Shown here: piece by piece, positions 9,531 to 21,489 of the stretch
Layout of the letters: each line of letters starts with the position of its first letter
Numbering within the stretch: the first letter of the stretch is position 1
Source of the DNA: Doryteuthis pealeii
Taxonomy: Eukaryota; Mollusca; Cephalopoda; Myopsida; Loliginidae
Length of the DNA stretch: 64,000 bases
Assembly: GCA_023376005.1 (NCBI GenBank)
Contig: CM042150.1
Coordinates: forward strand, 70,525,084-70,589,083
Direction: 5' to 3'
Translations under genes and position numbers: made by a program
Notes under the pieces: model-generated
Seen by the model: only the letters and a program-made list of their open reading frames with translations
The model's database searches: none
Told to the model about the DNA's origin: nothing

Positions 9531-9695
9531 TAAAGATGAAGATTTTAGTATAATCTATCCATCTCGATGTAAGGGTGAATATCTCGTAATTATTAATGTT
9601 TGTAGATTTCTTCTCATAAGTAACACTACATCCCACTTGTATATATGTTTTATTTACTATCAAACTTTACTACCAAAGGGAAGTTTTACTTGGGT
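9531..9695. other. Short non-coding stretch
   Basis: No gene or repeat was identified between the ribozyme element and repeat R2. Confidence 0.5.
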
Positions 9696-9885
9696 GGGGC
9701 TTAGAATACGCCAACTGTATCTCCTGCAGAGGAATAAGACCTCCCCAACATGATGTGTTCTGGGTATGACACTAAACTAAATCTGGTGATGAGGCTGCAG
9801 TTCTGGAGCTCTGGGGAGCCCTTCATTTGCCATTACTCCCAGGTCCACTCTGACCTGGAGTGATAGTACCTGTTAGATGTCTTAT
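9696..9885 (+). repeat. Unclassified repeat R2, internally deleted copy
   Basis: The right part, GGTCCACTCTGACCTGGAGT through GTACCTGTTAG, and the left part, GCTTAGAATACGCC with CTCCTGCAGAGG, both match the reverse complement of 12735-13190. Compared with that copy, roughly 290 bp are missing in the middle, near 9750. The class is unknown; a LINE 5' region is possible but was not shown. Confidence 0.6.
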
Positions 9886-9889
9886 CTAT

Positions 9890-12600
9890 AAGTCAAATAA
9901 ATGTTTGAAAATAATTAGTATTAGATAGGAATACTTGGAACCATATTACTGTGTGCAAACAAATTATTAAATAGAAATAGTTACTTGATGCCATGTAATT
10001 AATATTAAAAACAGTTAATTGGAACCATAATTGTTTGTAAAGGATTATTATCATTAGTTACCTGAAATCATATAATTGCTTGAAAAAAAATACTGACTTT
10101 GGCATTAAATGAATCAACAAAAATTGACGTAAAACCAATCAATAAATGATCATACAAAATGGAATCATGTTTAGAGTGACATGATCCATGATATCTGTAT
10201 AAAATTCAAGAAATCACTAGATATAAAAAAAAAGTTGAGGGTTTCATTTCAAAATTGATACAGTGTCAACACACACTAAGCAACAAGAAAGAAAAATAAA
10301 AAACAGACTTGGTAATTATAAAATAAGTAATTTTGCCATTGCTAATCAAGAGTCTAATGCAGTATTTATTAAGTTACTGTTTTTATTAAATGTATGCTTT
10401 TAATTGGAATTATTTTAGCACTGCATGACTAATATGATTAAAATTACTAAATCTCAGTCAGCTGTGACATTTCCTATTTGTATTATAAGAAATACTTTGG
10501 GAAGTATTCTTTTTGTTCTTATCAAAGTAATTAATTGCTTTAGAGTTTTCATGATTATTATTCTTTGAAGAAATGTGTGTTGGTTCTCATATAGTTATTG
10601 TATATGAAAATGGAATTATGATATGTGGACTATTTGATTTTAGTACAAAGTTATTCATTTATCCTAAAATTGATTTAAACATGTAAATGTTTAAAGAATT
10701 TCAAAAATATTTTAAAGTGATTTCCAAAAGCATCAAAATAAAGTTTCCTTGCAAACTGGCCATGGTGTATACAATAAAAACCAATAAATTATTCATTAGT
10801 TACATTTGCTGTTAGATTAATGGAGATTTGGCTAGATTTGTTAATTAATATATTTTGTATATTTGATGTATTTGAAAATAAATTTTGATTAGATTAAGTG
10901 CTGACTTTGGTACAAGGTTACATTCATAGAGCACTCAGTGTGAAACTCATTTGCAATACTTATTTGACTGTGACAATTTTATTTCAAAGCTACTAACTCA
11001 TTACTAACAATGCTAACACCCATTTCCTATCTTATAAATTGATTCAAACAATGAAGCTATGATTTTTTTTTCTTTACTAATTAGTAGCATAAAATATTTA
11101 GCTTCATGGTACTTCGTCAACTACCAATCAAAGCAAATACGAAATAAATAAATTGGAAGCAAAGTATACAATGACTCTCTCTTTTTCAGCTTTTGCTATT
11201 ATAATTGGTAAACTGTTGAGGGAGAATCATCATGATTAAACTTTATAAATTTGCTGGTATCATCTGAATTCAACATTTTGTGGTTATTGTAATTTTTTTT
11301 GTCTGCTTTTAAATAAAATAAAAATAAGTAATAAGTACAAGTCATTTTGTTGCAAGTTGTCTTGAATTTTCATTATTTCTGTTTGCTTCTTCAAAATGGT
11401 TACCATGACACCAGGATTGTGATATCCTGACCTTTACTGCTTGCTGATGGAAATTAATTGCACAGATTTTTTTTCTTTCTTTTACTTCACATATTTATCT
11501 AAACCACTGACTGCTGCTTTCTATACAAGGTTGATGCTGATAACAATGCATTGCCATCTTGTAGATTTGCAGCCTTGCACTGTTGGTGTTGTTACATCAA
11601 TAGGTAAACCTTTTTAGTGATGACAGCTAATGTTGATTTTTATGTAGAATTTTCATTATTATTATTATTATGGATTTTCTTTAAAAAAAATAAATTTAAA
11701 AATAAAAACTGACTAAAGTTGAAGGTAAATTTAATGAAATTACGACAAAAAATTTGTTCTTTATCTGTAAATGCAGACCTTGAAGGATTAAAATAAAAGT
11801 TACATTGATAATGGTGCAGATTATTGTCTAAACACATTCTAAAATATTGTCTATTTACTACTAATTCTTTGCACTTCTTACTCTTTATGAAAGGGATGAA
11901 TCCATGGCTCTATACTCCTTAATATAAATATGGTTGGTGTGTGTTTGGACCACACCTCTAGACTCTCGAGAGTCTTTCTCAGTCTCTGCCCACAACTGCC
12001 ATTACATTTGAATACTTAAGATCTTTGTTACCACAGTATAAGTTGCAAAGAAAAAGAGGAGTGTGTGTGTAATTTCTATTTATCCTTTCATTAGCTGTTA
12101 AATGGGTTTATCTTGTGAGATAGTACAGAAAATGAAAATGGCAATATTTATGAAAATATTTTGCCAAACTAGGTTTTCTGAGACAGAAGTTCAGCATTTT
12201 GTCCCTCCACCACAGTTTTATTAAAATCTCTTGCACAATTTTATAAGTATCTCTCATAATAAATGCAGTAATACAAATTTATTATGAGAGATATGTGGTA
12301 TCAGAAATCATCTTGATCAGCTTATTGATTATATAACAAGATTCATTAATGTTTCTATCAATAGAATGTTAAACATATTAGATTAAATTAAGATTTATGA
12401 ATATTTATAGTTATTTATAGTTTCTAAATGGATCTTATGTATATGTTTTGTGCTAGTTTTCTTCTTTGTGACTCTAAATATATTAGAAATAAAATCATTT
12501 TTAATTTCAATTTTGTTTCATTTCATATTGAGTTATATAAATGTTTTTTTTTTCTTGAGTAGAAAGTTGATTCCTTTTGAAAGAAAATAAAAAAGATAAA
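9890..12600. other. AT-rich non-coding stretch
   Basis: No gene was recognised. It contains short A/T runs, an ATT trinucleotide patch near 11657-11670, the perfect 16-bp palindrome AGACTCTCGAGAGTCT at about 11960, and inverted AT-rich patches near 12250-12295. The 65-codon minus-strand frame near 11640-11837 is Asn/Phe-rich, with no motif. Confidence 0.55.
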
Positions 12601-12602
12601 TG

Positions 12603-12665
12603 GTTTGGTTTGTTTTGTTTTACGGCATATCAACCTCAATGGGTCATTTAATGCCGATAAAGTTT
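12603..12665 (+). repeat. Short dispersed repeat shared with 62.4 kb
   Basis: TTGTTTTGTTTTACGGCATA, then TCAA and GGTCATTTAATGCCGA, recur with few changes at about 62434-62485. Too short to classify. Confidence 0.45.
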
Positions 12666-12734
12666 TGAAATAAATCCAATCTTAATGGATAGTACAATTT
12701 TTTTATAAATACATTTTTCTATTTAACCCATAGA

Positions 12735-13190
12735 TGGGACCCTAACAGGTACTACCACTCCGGGTCAGAGTGGACCAGGGAGCAATGGTGATGAAGGGGT
12801 GCTCCACATTCCCCAAACCTCCAAAACTGGAACCTCACCATCAGATAGAGTTTAACGTCATTCCCAGGACATGTAGACCCGCAGCCACCGCCTTCTAGCA
12901 CCCATATGATAAAAAGGGGTTGGGGCTTGCCATAAAGGCAATAGGGTTAGGGCAATCATATAGGTGCTAGACGTGACCAGCCGATTGATCGGAGGGGGCC
13001 TCCCCGACCGCCCGTCTAGCCCAAGATAGGGCCAAAGTGGAGTATTGCATGTCATGAACTGCTCATCCACCTGGGCTCTATCCTTAAGCAACACGGGTTG
13101 CCACACACGGCCAACAGGTGGCACCATTGGGGGAGTCTTACCCCTCTGCAGAGGTGCAGTCGGTGCATTCTAACGCCCCAGCTGACAGGG
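12735..13190 (-). repeat. Unclassified repeat R2, long copy
   Basis: This is a markedly GC-richer block (about 455 bp) in AT-rich surroundings and the inverted counterpart of 9696-9885. A minus-strand frame of 89 codons (13127-12858) is open and Pro/Arg/Trp-rich, but no domain is recognised. The other copy has this part deleted, so I do not call a gene. The base composition indicates an imported element. Confidence 0.6.
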
Positions 13191-13424
13191 CGGAAAGATA
13201 AATGGAATCTAATATCTAGACAAGCTGATGAAAAAGTAATTATTTCCAGAAATTATTGAAATTTATTCTGTATATAGAGAAATGTTTGAATATAAAAAGC
13301 CAAGAAGATCAGTAAAGAAGTCACTAATGAGAAGATGACAGTGAAAATGAAACCAAAATATCAAAAAGAGGTGAATGATGCCAGTATATGGTTTTTCATT
13401 TTCTTTTTTTTATAACTTTTAATT

Positions 13425-13660
13425 TTTTTCTCAGTCAGTAGAGTATCCACCTCGGACCACAAGGTTCCAGGTTTGATACCGGCCCTCACCAAATCAGTGC
13501 ATGAGTAGCACAGTTTGGATATGTGCAGTAAAGTGGGGATCGGATGGTAGGTGTGGTGCTCCATCTCAGATGTGAAAACAATCTCCCTGGTCTAGCACTA
13601 GTGAAAGGGGAATGGACTCTTGCTGTTCAGCTGATGCCAATAATGGACAACTTTGCCTAC
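13425..13660 (+). mobile_element. tRNA-derived SINE family A, copy 1
   Basis: It matches the copy at 31130-31384. The head has CTCAGTCAGTAGAGTATCC as a box A-like D-arm and CCAGGTTTGATACC as box B. The body has GAGTAGCACAG, CAGTAAAGTGGGGA, GTGGTGCTCCA, AACAATCTCC and GGTCTAGCACTAGTGAAA, and it ends near ATGGACAACTTTGCCTACTT. Octopus tRNA-derived SINEs are known; the family name was not verified. Confidence 0.8.
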
Positions 13661-14279
13661 TTTATTTTACTTATAGAATCACTAAAAGACTATTTTTGCC
13701 TAAGTTTCATGTGTGTGTGCGTGTGTGTGTGTATATATATATATATTGATATTGATATTTGCTTATAAGTTATTTTTTATACATTTTATATAACTTCATT
13801 TAACAAATTAGATATAAAATTTAGTAACTTGGATTGATTAAATCTATAACAAAATTAGCATTTGTAAATGCATGTCAATGCATATCTTAGTTTTTTTAAT
13901 TATTTAATTGCATTTTATATTTTAGACAAAGAGAAAAAAATAAAATTCGCTTTGACTGTCATATGAATTATATATTATTTGAACTTATATACTGCCAAGA
14001 AAAGTGAAAGAAATTCTTATCTTTTATTGAATATATAGTACTAAAATAAATGTAATTCATTCACTAAATCAGAAAATAAAATGAAAGTGATTTGATTATC
14101 AAAAAACTAAAACATTGCTAGTGAAATTGAGCATACAGCAGGTCACATGAAAATATAAAACTGAATTGTTAAGATCTATTGGCATTTTTTGTAAGACTTG
14201 AAATGAACTGTATTTTCTATCTATAAATTTTGTTATTAATTAAAAGATAATTTACACACACACACACACACACACATAT

Positions 14280-14324
<45 letters not shown>

Positions 14325-16100
14325 ACAAATTGTTTAAATTTATTTATATGCAACACAAATGCATAATTGAACAATATGTCTGTATTGGGCATGAAAAGAA
14401 GCTTGAATAAGGAGTTTATTTTTCCCCAAATATTGATTAACATTTTGTTGTAATATCCAGTGAGATTCTTTTCTATTGTTTCCCTTATTTATTTCCAGCT
14501 TATTAACTCTTCTATTTTCTCCCTGTTTTGGGGTATATTGTGTGTAATAATCAATTTGAAATTGATAATGTAATATTCTTCCTTTGATCAGATGTTAACA
14601 TATAACATAGTTATTTTTATTAATTTTGCTTGATAAAATTCCTATTGAATTTTAAAAAAATTTAATCTAGTCATTTAATGAAACTCAATATGTCTCAGTT
14701 GATAATTTTTAAAGCTACTATTAAGAACCAAAGGCTTTTTTATCCTTCTTGATTTTACAAGATTCTGGAATCCTGATGATGTAGCCAACATAGTATAACT
14801 GATGCTGGATCATAGTGACAATACCATATTGCAGGGTTATTTTTAATTTTAGCTTAATAACTCGATTGACCTTTATGTGCTTAAAAGATTTGAATTTGTT
14901 CTATTTGTCAAATATTTTGGATATATTCAAATAAATCTTTTTTTTTTCAATAATACTAATAGGATATTGTTCAATGTCATTTGTTTTTGGTCAAATATTT
15001 TTGAAAGATTTTGTTAGGAACTATCAATATTTGGATTATTCTTGCATGTGAAGAATTATCAACTCATTAACATTTTCTTCAATGATTATGAGATATTTAT
15101 TTACTTTTGAAACCAATGTTTTCAATGTGACATCTTAGCATGAAAACAAAAATTGCTTTTTCCAAGCATCATTAGTTGATATTTCTCATAGTCTGCTTTA
15201 TTTAGATAAAATGAACTTTCTAACTTAGCACATGATTTAGTTTTAAAAATTCATTTTGTTTTTGAGTATTCTTCATACCTTTTGTGACTAATTTTTTGTG
15301 ACTTTTTTTTTTAATTAGCAAACTTCTAATTTTCCCTTCATCCAAATTAATCTTTCATTTTAAATAGTTGTTCAAACTGAAGTGTATTTTTCTTTTTATC
15401 AACTAAAAGTTGCTTGCCAAGCATTTAAATGACTTAGCTAAATTTGATATAAAAAAAACAACTTTCCTATGTATTTTAGCATCTACATTTTTAATTGATA
15501 AAAAAAAATTCCACTGCCAATATTGATGTTGATTACATCAGGATTAATCTCTTAATATTTGTAACATAAAAACAAAGTTAATATCTAATATCCTATTTTC
15601 AATTTTTTTTCAAATGAAGGCTGTTTCTATTTGAGTTTTAAAAGCAGTTTATGCAATAATAATGATAATTATTATTACTATTACTGTAATTATAATTATA
15701 ATAACAATCTTATCATAAATCATGTCTGTTCATATACTAAGTTGTTTTCTCATGCTGTTATTAAACTCTTATCAGTGGTCACTTACAAGGGAAGTTGTTA
15801 CATGAACTATGTAATTGATGCCAGACTGGTCACTGGAACACGTGTCATTAATAATATAATGTATTCTCATTGTTCCCAGTGACAAACAATTTCCCTTTCA
15901 CATGCAATGGAGTCAGTTTTGGAATGGCAAGAGACAAAGCACAGAGACAAACTCAAATCAGTAAGGCCAGCTCTATGTAGCTATGTACAGAGTTAAAAAT
16001 CCTGAGAAGCTGGAAAAAAGTCAAACGAGGAAGAGAACAAATACATCACAAGAAATGTTACATATTCACAGATTAGGTATACCCAATTCGTCGAAAAATC
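13661..16100. other. AT-rich non-coding stretch with microsatellites
   Basis: It holds (TG)n/(TA)n at about 13710-13745 and a compound (CA)n/(TA)n block at 14254-14320. An AAT-type patch lies at 15655-15710. Frames overlying these are encoded by the microsatellites. Short inverted ATTGATGCC/CACTGG blocks occur around 15780-15890. No gene was recognised. Confidence 0.6.
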
Positions 16101-16104
16101 TGTG

Positions 16105-17080
16105 TTTTTTTTGGGGTTTTTTTTTTTTCAATACAATTTTTACCCCGCCCCCGTTTGAAAAAAGTTTACTAGTAATCAGGAAATTTTCAGTATTGATTTA
16201 TCAATGAATGAATTTTATAATGCATCAGTTATTTTATTTCAAAACTTACTGATTTTTTTCAGGTCACTTAACTTTGACCCCCCCCCCCCCCCCCGGTTTT
16301 AGGGGCACAAAATATCTGTGTGGTATAATATATATGATTGATACTATTTTCTGCATAAATAAAAAGACAAGACCGAAGGTGTGAATAGAAGAAAAAAATT
16401 TTTAGTAAAGAATCTGCTTGTACTGAAAATCTGAAAATAAAACTAAAAAAATAATTTTTGGTGATTTTTGTTTTTTACTCATTTCAATAATTATTTAATT
16501 GGCTATTATTTTATAAAAGAAAAAAATATACATTAATATTTATTCTGCTTTAAAGGTGGGGTACTAAATTTCCATTACAGTTTTCAACCAAAAAATATGG
16601 GTGATTCATACTAAAGTAAAGTAGTTATTAAAAAATTGTTTTTTTAGAATCTAATAATATGACATTTTAAACTTAAAATTTTACTGCTAATATTTTAAAT
16701 GAATTTTATATATTAATTTATCATAGTAGAAATACTTAATTAAAGTTTTGAAATAAAATAACTGATGCATTATAAAATTCATTAATTGATGAATCAATAC
16801 TGAAAATTTCATTAAAATCAGATGATTCTCTGATTTTTGTTAAAAAATTTTTTCAATCGTGAATGTTACATTAATTTTGTAAACACACCATTTTTAAACA
16901 GTGTTTCAGGTTATACACAATCAAAATTGACCAAATAAATTGTTTTAAATGTATTAAAAATAAATTACATGTGTAATATTATTTTGATTTTTTTTATTGA
17001 TGTTACTACTTTTCAACTTAGACAAAAATTTGACATTAAGTAATCGATTTAATTAATTTTGATTCGTTTTTAAAATGGAA
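16105..17080. repeat. Fold-back repeat family FB, copy 2 (about 1 kb)
   Basis: Subterminal inverted repeats of about 100 bp are read as AATCAGGAAATTTTCAGT... TTATTTTATTTCAAAAC at 16175-16248 and the reverse complement at about 16745-16840. Between them lie a run of 17 Cs (16278-16294), GAAGGTGTGAATAGAAG and ATTATTTAATTGGCTATTAT. All are shared in order with the copy at 61195-62190. There is no ORF. Confidence 0.75.
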
Positions 17081-17630
17081 AAAATTATTTCATAGTGAAA
17101 ATATTTGTGATATCAGATTTTGAAAGTGACATACATGTTAGGCATAAAGATTTTTATTTTAGTGTACTTTACAAACATCTATAACTAGTATGGAACTGTA
17201 AACAATAACAAGAATAATGATAATAACAATTATACTACTAATAATAATAATAATCCTACAGAGAAATAATAATTGATTTTTTTATAAATAAATATATTGT
17301 AACTATTTTCTGTTTATAAATTTTACTCTTCACTGTAACATATTATGCTGTAGACATTGAGTTTTAAAATATTTTATTATTTATGTACTTTGTAGCTTTT
17401 CAGTATTTTATTTGAAGAAATGACTCAGCAGACATTCAAATTATTAAATTTCAAAAGTTAAATTTCAGATATCTGAAACTTGAATAAATGATGGATATAA
17501 TTTACATTATTCTAGAAGGAAAAATTCTAAATTTTCTTTCAAGATTTTCATATAAATGTACAGATTTAAAGCCTGAGTTCATTGATCACAGTAATTATTT
17601 CTCTAGCTCAGTTTTACAAAAAGACATTAT
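17081..17630. other. AT-rich non-coding stretch
   Basis: No gene was recognised. There is an AAT-type patch near 17210-17255. The frame at 17488-17724 becomes Tc1-like only near its end (from about 17650). Confidence 0.5.
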
Positions 17631-17639
17631 ACTAAATAC

Positions 17640-18440
17640 TAAAAGTTTGGATGTAATAGGTATCAGCGTAAATACTCCCACTATACAATGTTGTTTAAAT
17701 AGAAATGGGTTGTATGGAAACTGATCACAACAAACTCTTCACAAACCATGTCACATTGTTGCTCTGTTTAATTTTGCCAAAACATTCTTGGACAAAGAAA
17801 ATTGCTTTTGGGGACAAGTACTATGTAGGGATGAACAAAAATTGAGCCTTTTGGACATTATGATGTACAGAAGATTTGGCACAAGAAAGGTGAGGCTTTC
17901 CTCCCAAAGAACACAGTGCCAACATTAAAACAAGAACACAGCTCAATGATGTTTTAGCTGAAGGCGGACTGGAAAATTAATTGCAATGAGAGAAATAATG
18001 AAATCTGATAACTGTATCAAAATTCTGGATGAAAATCTACAACTATCAGTGCAAAATCTTGATCTAGGTCGGCAATTTACTTTCAAGCTTGCTTGAAAGT
18101 AAATTGCCAACCTAGATCCCAATCATATGTCTAATGATGCCAACAATGATCCCAACCATGATCCCAATCATATGTCTAAATCAATGACTGTGTAACTTAA
18201 GAAAAAGAAGATTACAGTTCTGCCATGGCCTTCAATGAGTCCTGACTTGAATCCTATTGAAAATCTATGGTAAGAATAGAAAGTTTAAATAAATCGTCAG
18301 TCATCAAAAAACTTTCAGGAATTAGAATGTGTGACCATTAAAGAATGGAAGAAAATCCCAGAAAAGACATTCAAATCTCATCAAAAACTTTAGAAAACAA
18401 TTGTTATAAAGATGAGAGGCCTTGCTATTGACTATTAATA
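17640..18440 (+). pseudogene. Decayed Tc1-type transposase
   Basis: Frames in succession read ISVNTPTIQCCLNRNGLYGN (HTH linker), then LFNFAKTFLDKENCFWGQVL with RDEQKLSL (first catalytic Asp block), FGTRKVRLSSQ, DPNHMSK (second Asp block), and TVLPWPSMSPDLNPIENLW (third catalytic block, DD34E type), then EWKKIPEKTF. The order and spacing are those of Tc1/mariner transposases, which cut and paste at TA. Stops and frameshifts abolish function. The N-terminal DNA-binding part is missing and I did not find terminal inverted repeats. A palindrome and a tandem duplication disrupt the second catalytic block. Confidence 0.85.
18061..18118. repeat. 28-bp-arm palindrome inside the Tc1 relic
   Basis: Arms 18061-18088 and 18091-18118 are complementary with one mismatch and a 2-base spacer TT. 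The left arm continues the transposase frame up to RQFTFK; the right arm is its inverted copy. A direct duplication of GATCCCAATCATATGTCTAA follows (18115 and about 18160). Confidence 0.9.
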
Positions 18441-19388
18441 TAAAAACTGTTCAATTTTTTCATACTGTACAAATAGTTTTGTCTTTTTCTCTTTTGTTTA
18501 TTTTTCTTCTCATATTTAGGAAATTTAATATATCCTTCTCAAAATTGGGTTTTGTACTTATATAGCATATAAAAAGTCTAAATTCTATGAAATGGGTCAA
18601 TATATATATATATATATATAAATTTCTGAATGTTGACAGTCGAAGTATGTATCATAGTTTATTATACGAAATGGAAGTAGATCATTGTCGTCATTATTAT
18701 TATTATCATTATTAGTCATGCATTAATATTTTAGGTTGCTTAAATTATAGTAAACAGCTTTAATGAATAAATCATAGAAATATATGTTAAAATTCAAGAC
18801 GCGACAAATAGAAATGGGTTAAAGTAACTTCTAAAAAAAGAAAAAACGTTAATAAGTGAATTAAATAAATATCTAGATAAATAGATACATATATTTATTG
18901 AAAGTTCTTTAATCTTTACAATTTTTTTAAACCCTTAGTTTAACATTTAAATGTAAAATGTAGCTGTTATGAAAAATTATCTGTGTAAATTTGAAAGAGA
19001 AATAAAGGTAAAAGATGTATGTATTGAATTATAAATTTCGAAACATTACAGTACATGATATTGAATGAGTAAAAAAAAACATATGTATATATGGTAACTG
19101 AATAAATAATTGAATAGGTAATAAAGACATCTAGACAAGATTAAGATACAAAGTATTTACACAACTTATGAAGGAACTTATTTCAGAGTAAATCAGTTTA
19201 AGCAAAAAGCATAGATAAATAGCGAACAGTAAACAAAGAATTGAACATTATCTAAATGTATGCGATTTGAATATGAAATTTGCTAGATTTATGCAATAGA
19301 TAACAATAAAACAATAATAACAATAATAATAATGAAGAAATAGATTTTTAAAAAGAGAAGAAAAAAGAAATCATCACTTCCCTTGTTT
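18441..19388. other. AT-rich flank of the Gypsy insertion
   Basis: It contains a (TA)n tract at 18600-18620 and ATT/TTA patches near 18695. No gene was recognised. The last five bases before the LTR (ACTTT, 19389-19393) are the target duplication. Confidence 0.55.
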
Positions 19389-19393
19389 ACTTT

Positions 19394-19643
19394 TGTTATA
19401 TCCGAGATGTAGGGATAACAGAAATAATAATAAAAACAGGGAAATTGTTAACAATAACAATACTTGTTTTATTTATGCTTCACTGACAGGGAATACAGTG
19501 GATGGGTTTGGATTAGAGTTCTAGCTTAATGAGGATGAGAGTGTATATGACCTGCTCGGTTCTGATCTGCTGTGCAGTCTGTTTTTCCCTCCTCTTTAGA
19601 GAGTCCAGTTCGAATCGTTAGGGGGAGATAACTCTCCCTAACA
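19394..19643 (-). repeat. 3' LTR (minus-strand sense)
   Basis: A 250-bp copy running from TGTTATATCC to CCCTAACA on the plus strand. It differs from the other LTR by C/T in GCTCGGTT, A/G in GTCCAGTTCG and one extra G in the GTTAGGGGG run. Confidence 0.95.
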
Positions 19644-19652
19644 CCTCCCCTA
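19644..19652 (-). promoter_or_regulatory. Polypurine tract
   Basis: On the minus strand AGGGGAGG immediately precedes the 3' LTR. This is the expected plus-strand DNA primer for LTR retrotransposon replication. Confidence 0.75.
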
Positions 19653-19687
19653 TTTAGCTTTTAGCTCATATGTTTTGTTTCGGGAAT

Positions 19688-20179
19688 CTATGTGTAGTTG
19701 ATAGGGTTTTCTCCGAAATCTATAGTAAAATTTGATATAGTCTCTGGAAGGTGAGAAGACCGTAATTGGTTTGCATGTCGAACCCAAACTGTAGATTCTA
19801 TATCAACATCATATATGATGTTTCCAGAACGACGTATAATGCGACCTTTAATCCATTTTTTCTTGCCATTGCGGTAGTCCTTGGCAAGTACAGATTGTCC
19901 TGGTACATATGTGCGTTTCACCGCTCCATGATGTTGGTTAAATTGTTCCTCCATCATCATATTCCTTGTTTGGGAATGTTTTGGAGTAGGATGAATGACA
20001 TCTATATGTAGACGAACTTTGCGATTCATCAGTGCTTCTGCTGGTGAATTACCATTAGGTGTGTTTGGATTTGGTGTAGCTCTGTAACTACTGAGGAATA
20101 TTTCCAATATTTCTTGTGTGGTTCCCTCCCCTTTGTTTTTGATGAGTGCCCTCTTAAAAGTATCTACAAAATGCTCCAC
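19688..20179 (-). pseudogene. Gypsy integrase C-terminal part
   Basis: The 163-residue frame follows directly on the integrase core after one nonsense TGA (20180-20182), which sits where a Gly is usual in the HPQSNG-QVE motif. It begins with EHFVDTFKRAL, continues through LSSYRATPNPNTP and NGNSPAEALMNRKVR, which is the conserved end of the rve core. It then has a chromo/SH3-like tail with KWIKGRIIRRSGNIIYDVD and VWVRHANQLR. The catalytic Glu codon lies at the very start of this segment. It ends 35 bp before the PPT. Confidence 0.9.
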
Positions 20180-20182
20180 CTG

Positions 20183-20530
20183 TCAATTTGATTGTGGATG
20201 AAAGGGTGGTGTTTTAATGTGTTGTATACCATTAAGTGCACAAAAATTTGCAAAGGTACCTGAAGTGAAGGCAGTTCCGTTATCCGAAACTAATATCTGG
20301 GGAATTCCAAAGCGACTGAAGATCTGTTTCAACTTTTGGATTGTTTCGTCTGAAGTGATGCGATTCATTTGAAAAATTTCTGGCCATTTGCTGTAAGCAT
20401 CGACAAGTATAAAATAACATTGTCCATTTATAGGTCCAGCGAAATCAATGTGAAGGCGTAACCAGGGGGATTCAGGGATAGGCCAAGAACTTAGTGTAGT
20501 TTTCCTGGGAGATTTTGACAGTTGGTACAT
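20183..20530 (-). pseudogene. Gypsy integrase catalytic core
   Basis: The frame contains LHIDFAGPINGQCYFILVD (first catalytic Asp), YSKWPEIFQM, and IPQILVSDNGTAFTSGTF (second Asp). It ends at HIKTPPFHPQSN before the TGA. It overlaps the upstream frame near CTNCQ by a frameshift at about 20520. Integrase joins the LTR ends to host DNA in the nucleus. With the premature stop the core is separated from its Glu. Confidence 0.92.
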
Positions 20531-21489
20531 GTGTGTGCTAATTCCTCTAACTGCTTATCCATATTTGGCCAGTAAGCATAACTGCGTGCTAGGGCTTTCA
20601 TACGACTAATACCTTGATGACCATAATGAAATTGCTTGAGCACTCTGTCCTGTAATGAGGATGGAACGATAACGCGCTCAGCAAAAAGAAGACATTCATC
20701 GACTTCTAACAATGAAGCTCGACGCTGAAAGAAAGGTTGAATTCTTTTGTCTGTGCATACTTTTGGCCATTTTGTATGATGAAAACGCTTCACTATTTGT
20801 AGCACTGGGTCGGAAATTGTAGCTTCACGGATCATTGTAGAAGTAACCGGTAATGCTCTCATAGTGGATGCAAAAACTGAAGTGATTTCTGGCTCCAGAG
20901 ATACAGCTGCAATGACTGAGTCCTCTGGTACTTTATTTTGTACAGTCATAAGCCTAGATAGTGCATCAGCATGGCCAATTGTATCAGTCCTATTGTACTT
21001 TATAGTAAAGTTATAGTCCAACAATGTAGTAGCCCATTTTTGCAGACGGTTTGCTGTGTACACGGGAATCCCCTTTTTGGATCCAAAAATGCTGAGAAGA
21101 GGCTTGTGATCTGTGATCAGAGTAAAATGTCGTCCATACAGCATTTTATGGAATTTTTTTATAGCAAATACTATAGCCAGGGCTTCCTTTTCAATTTGGC
21201 TATAGTTGCGTTCTGCAGGTGTAAGTGATCTGGATGCATGAGCAATTGCTTTTTGACTGTTATCAAGAAAAACATGAGAAATAACAGCTCCAACGCCGTA
21301 ATTAGAGGCATCCGAGACCACAACAATATCCATGGATGGATCATAATGTGTCAGCAAAAGATTTGAGGAAAGTAAAGTTTTTACCTTTGTGAAGGCTGAC
21401 TGACATGCATCAGACCAGTCCCATGTAGTATCTTTCTTGAGAAGACTGTTGAGAGGTGCACGAACTCTATGAGTGGCTAACCATGCCAA
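20491..21489 (-). pseudogene. Gypsy RNase H and integrase zinc-finger region
   Basis: The 332-residue frame opens with the RT thumb/connection (VRAPLNSLLKKD). RNase H follows with VVVSDASNYGVGAVIS (Asp), EKEALAIVFAIKKFH (Glu), LITDHKPL (Asp) and GHADALSRL. The HHCC integrase finger comes next: HYGHQGISRMKALARSYAYW then CTNC. It is joined to RT by a small out-of-frame deletion near 21470, because RT reads FLGMVSHS-stop where this frame resumes at THRVRAP. No stop occurs within the frame, which suggests recent decay. Confidence 0.93.

Noticed and set aside
12858..13127. 89-codon minus-strand frame in repeat R2
   Set aside because: Open, but with no recognisable domain, and the second R2 copy has this part deleted. 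Kept as repeat, not gene.
13544..14443. Frames over (TG)n/(TA)n and (CA)n/(TA)n
   Set aside because: Encoded by microsatellites and SINE sequence.
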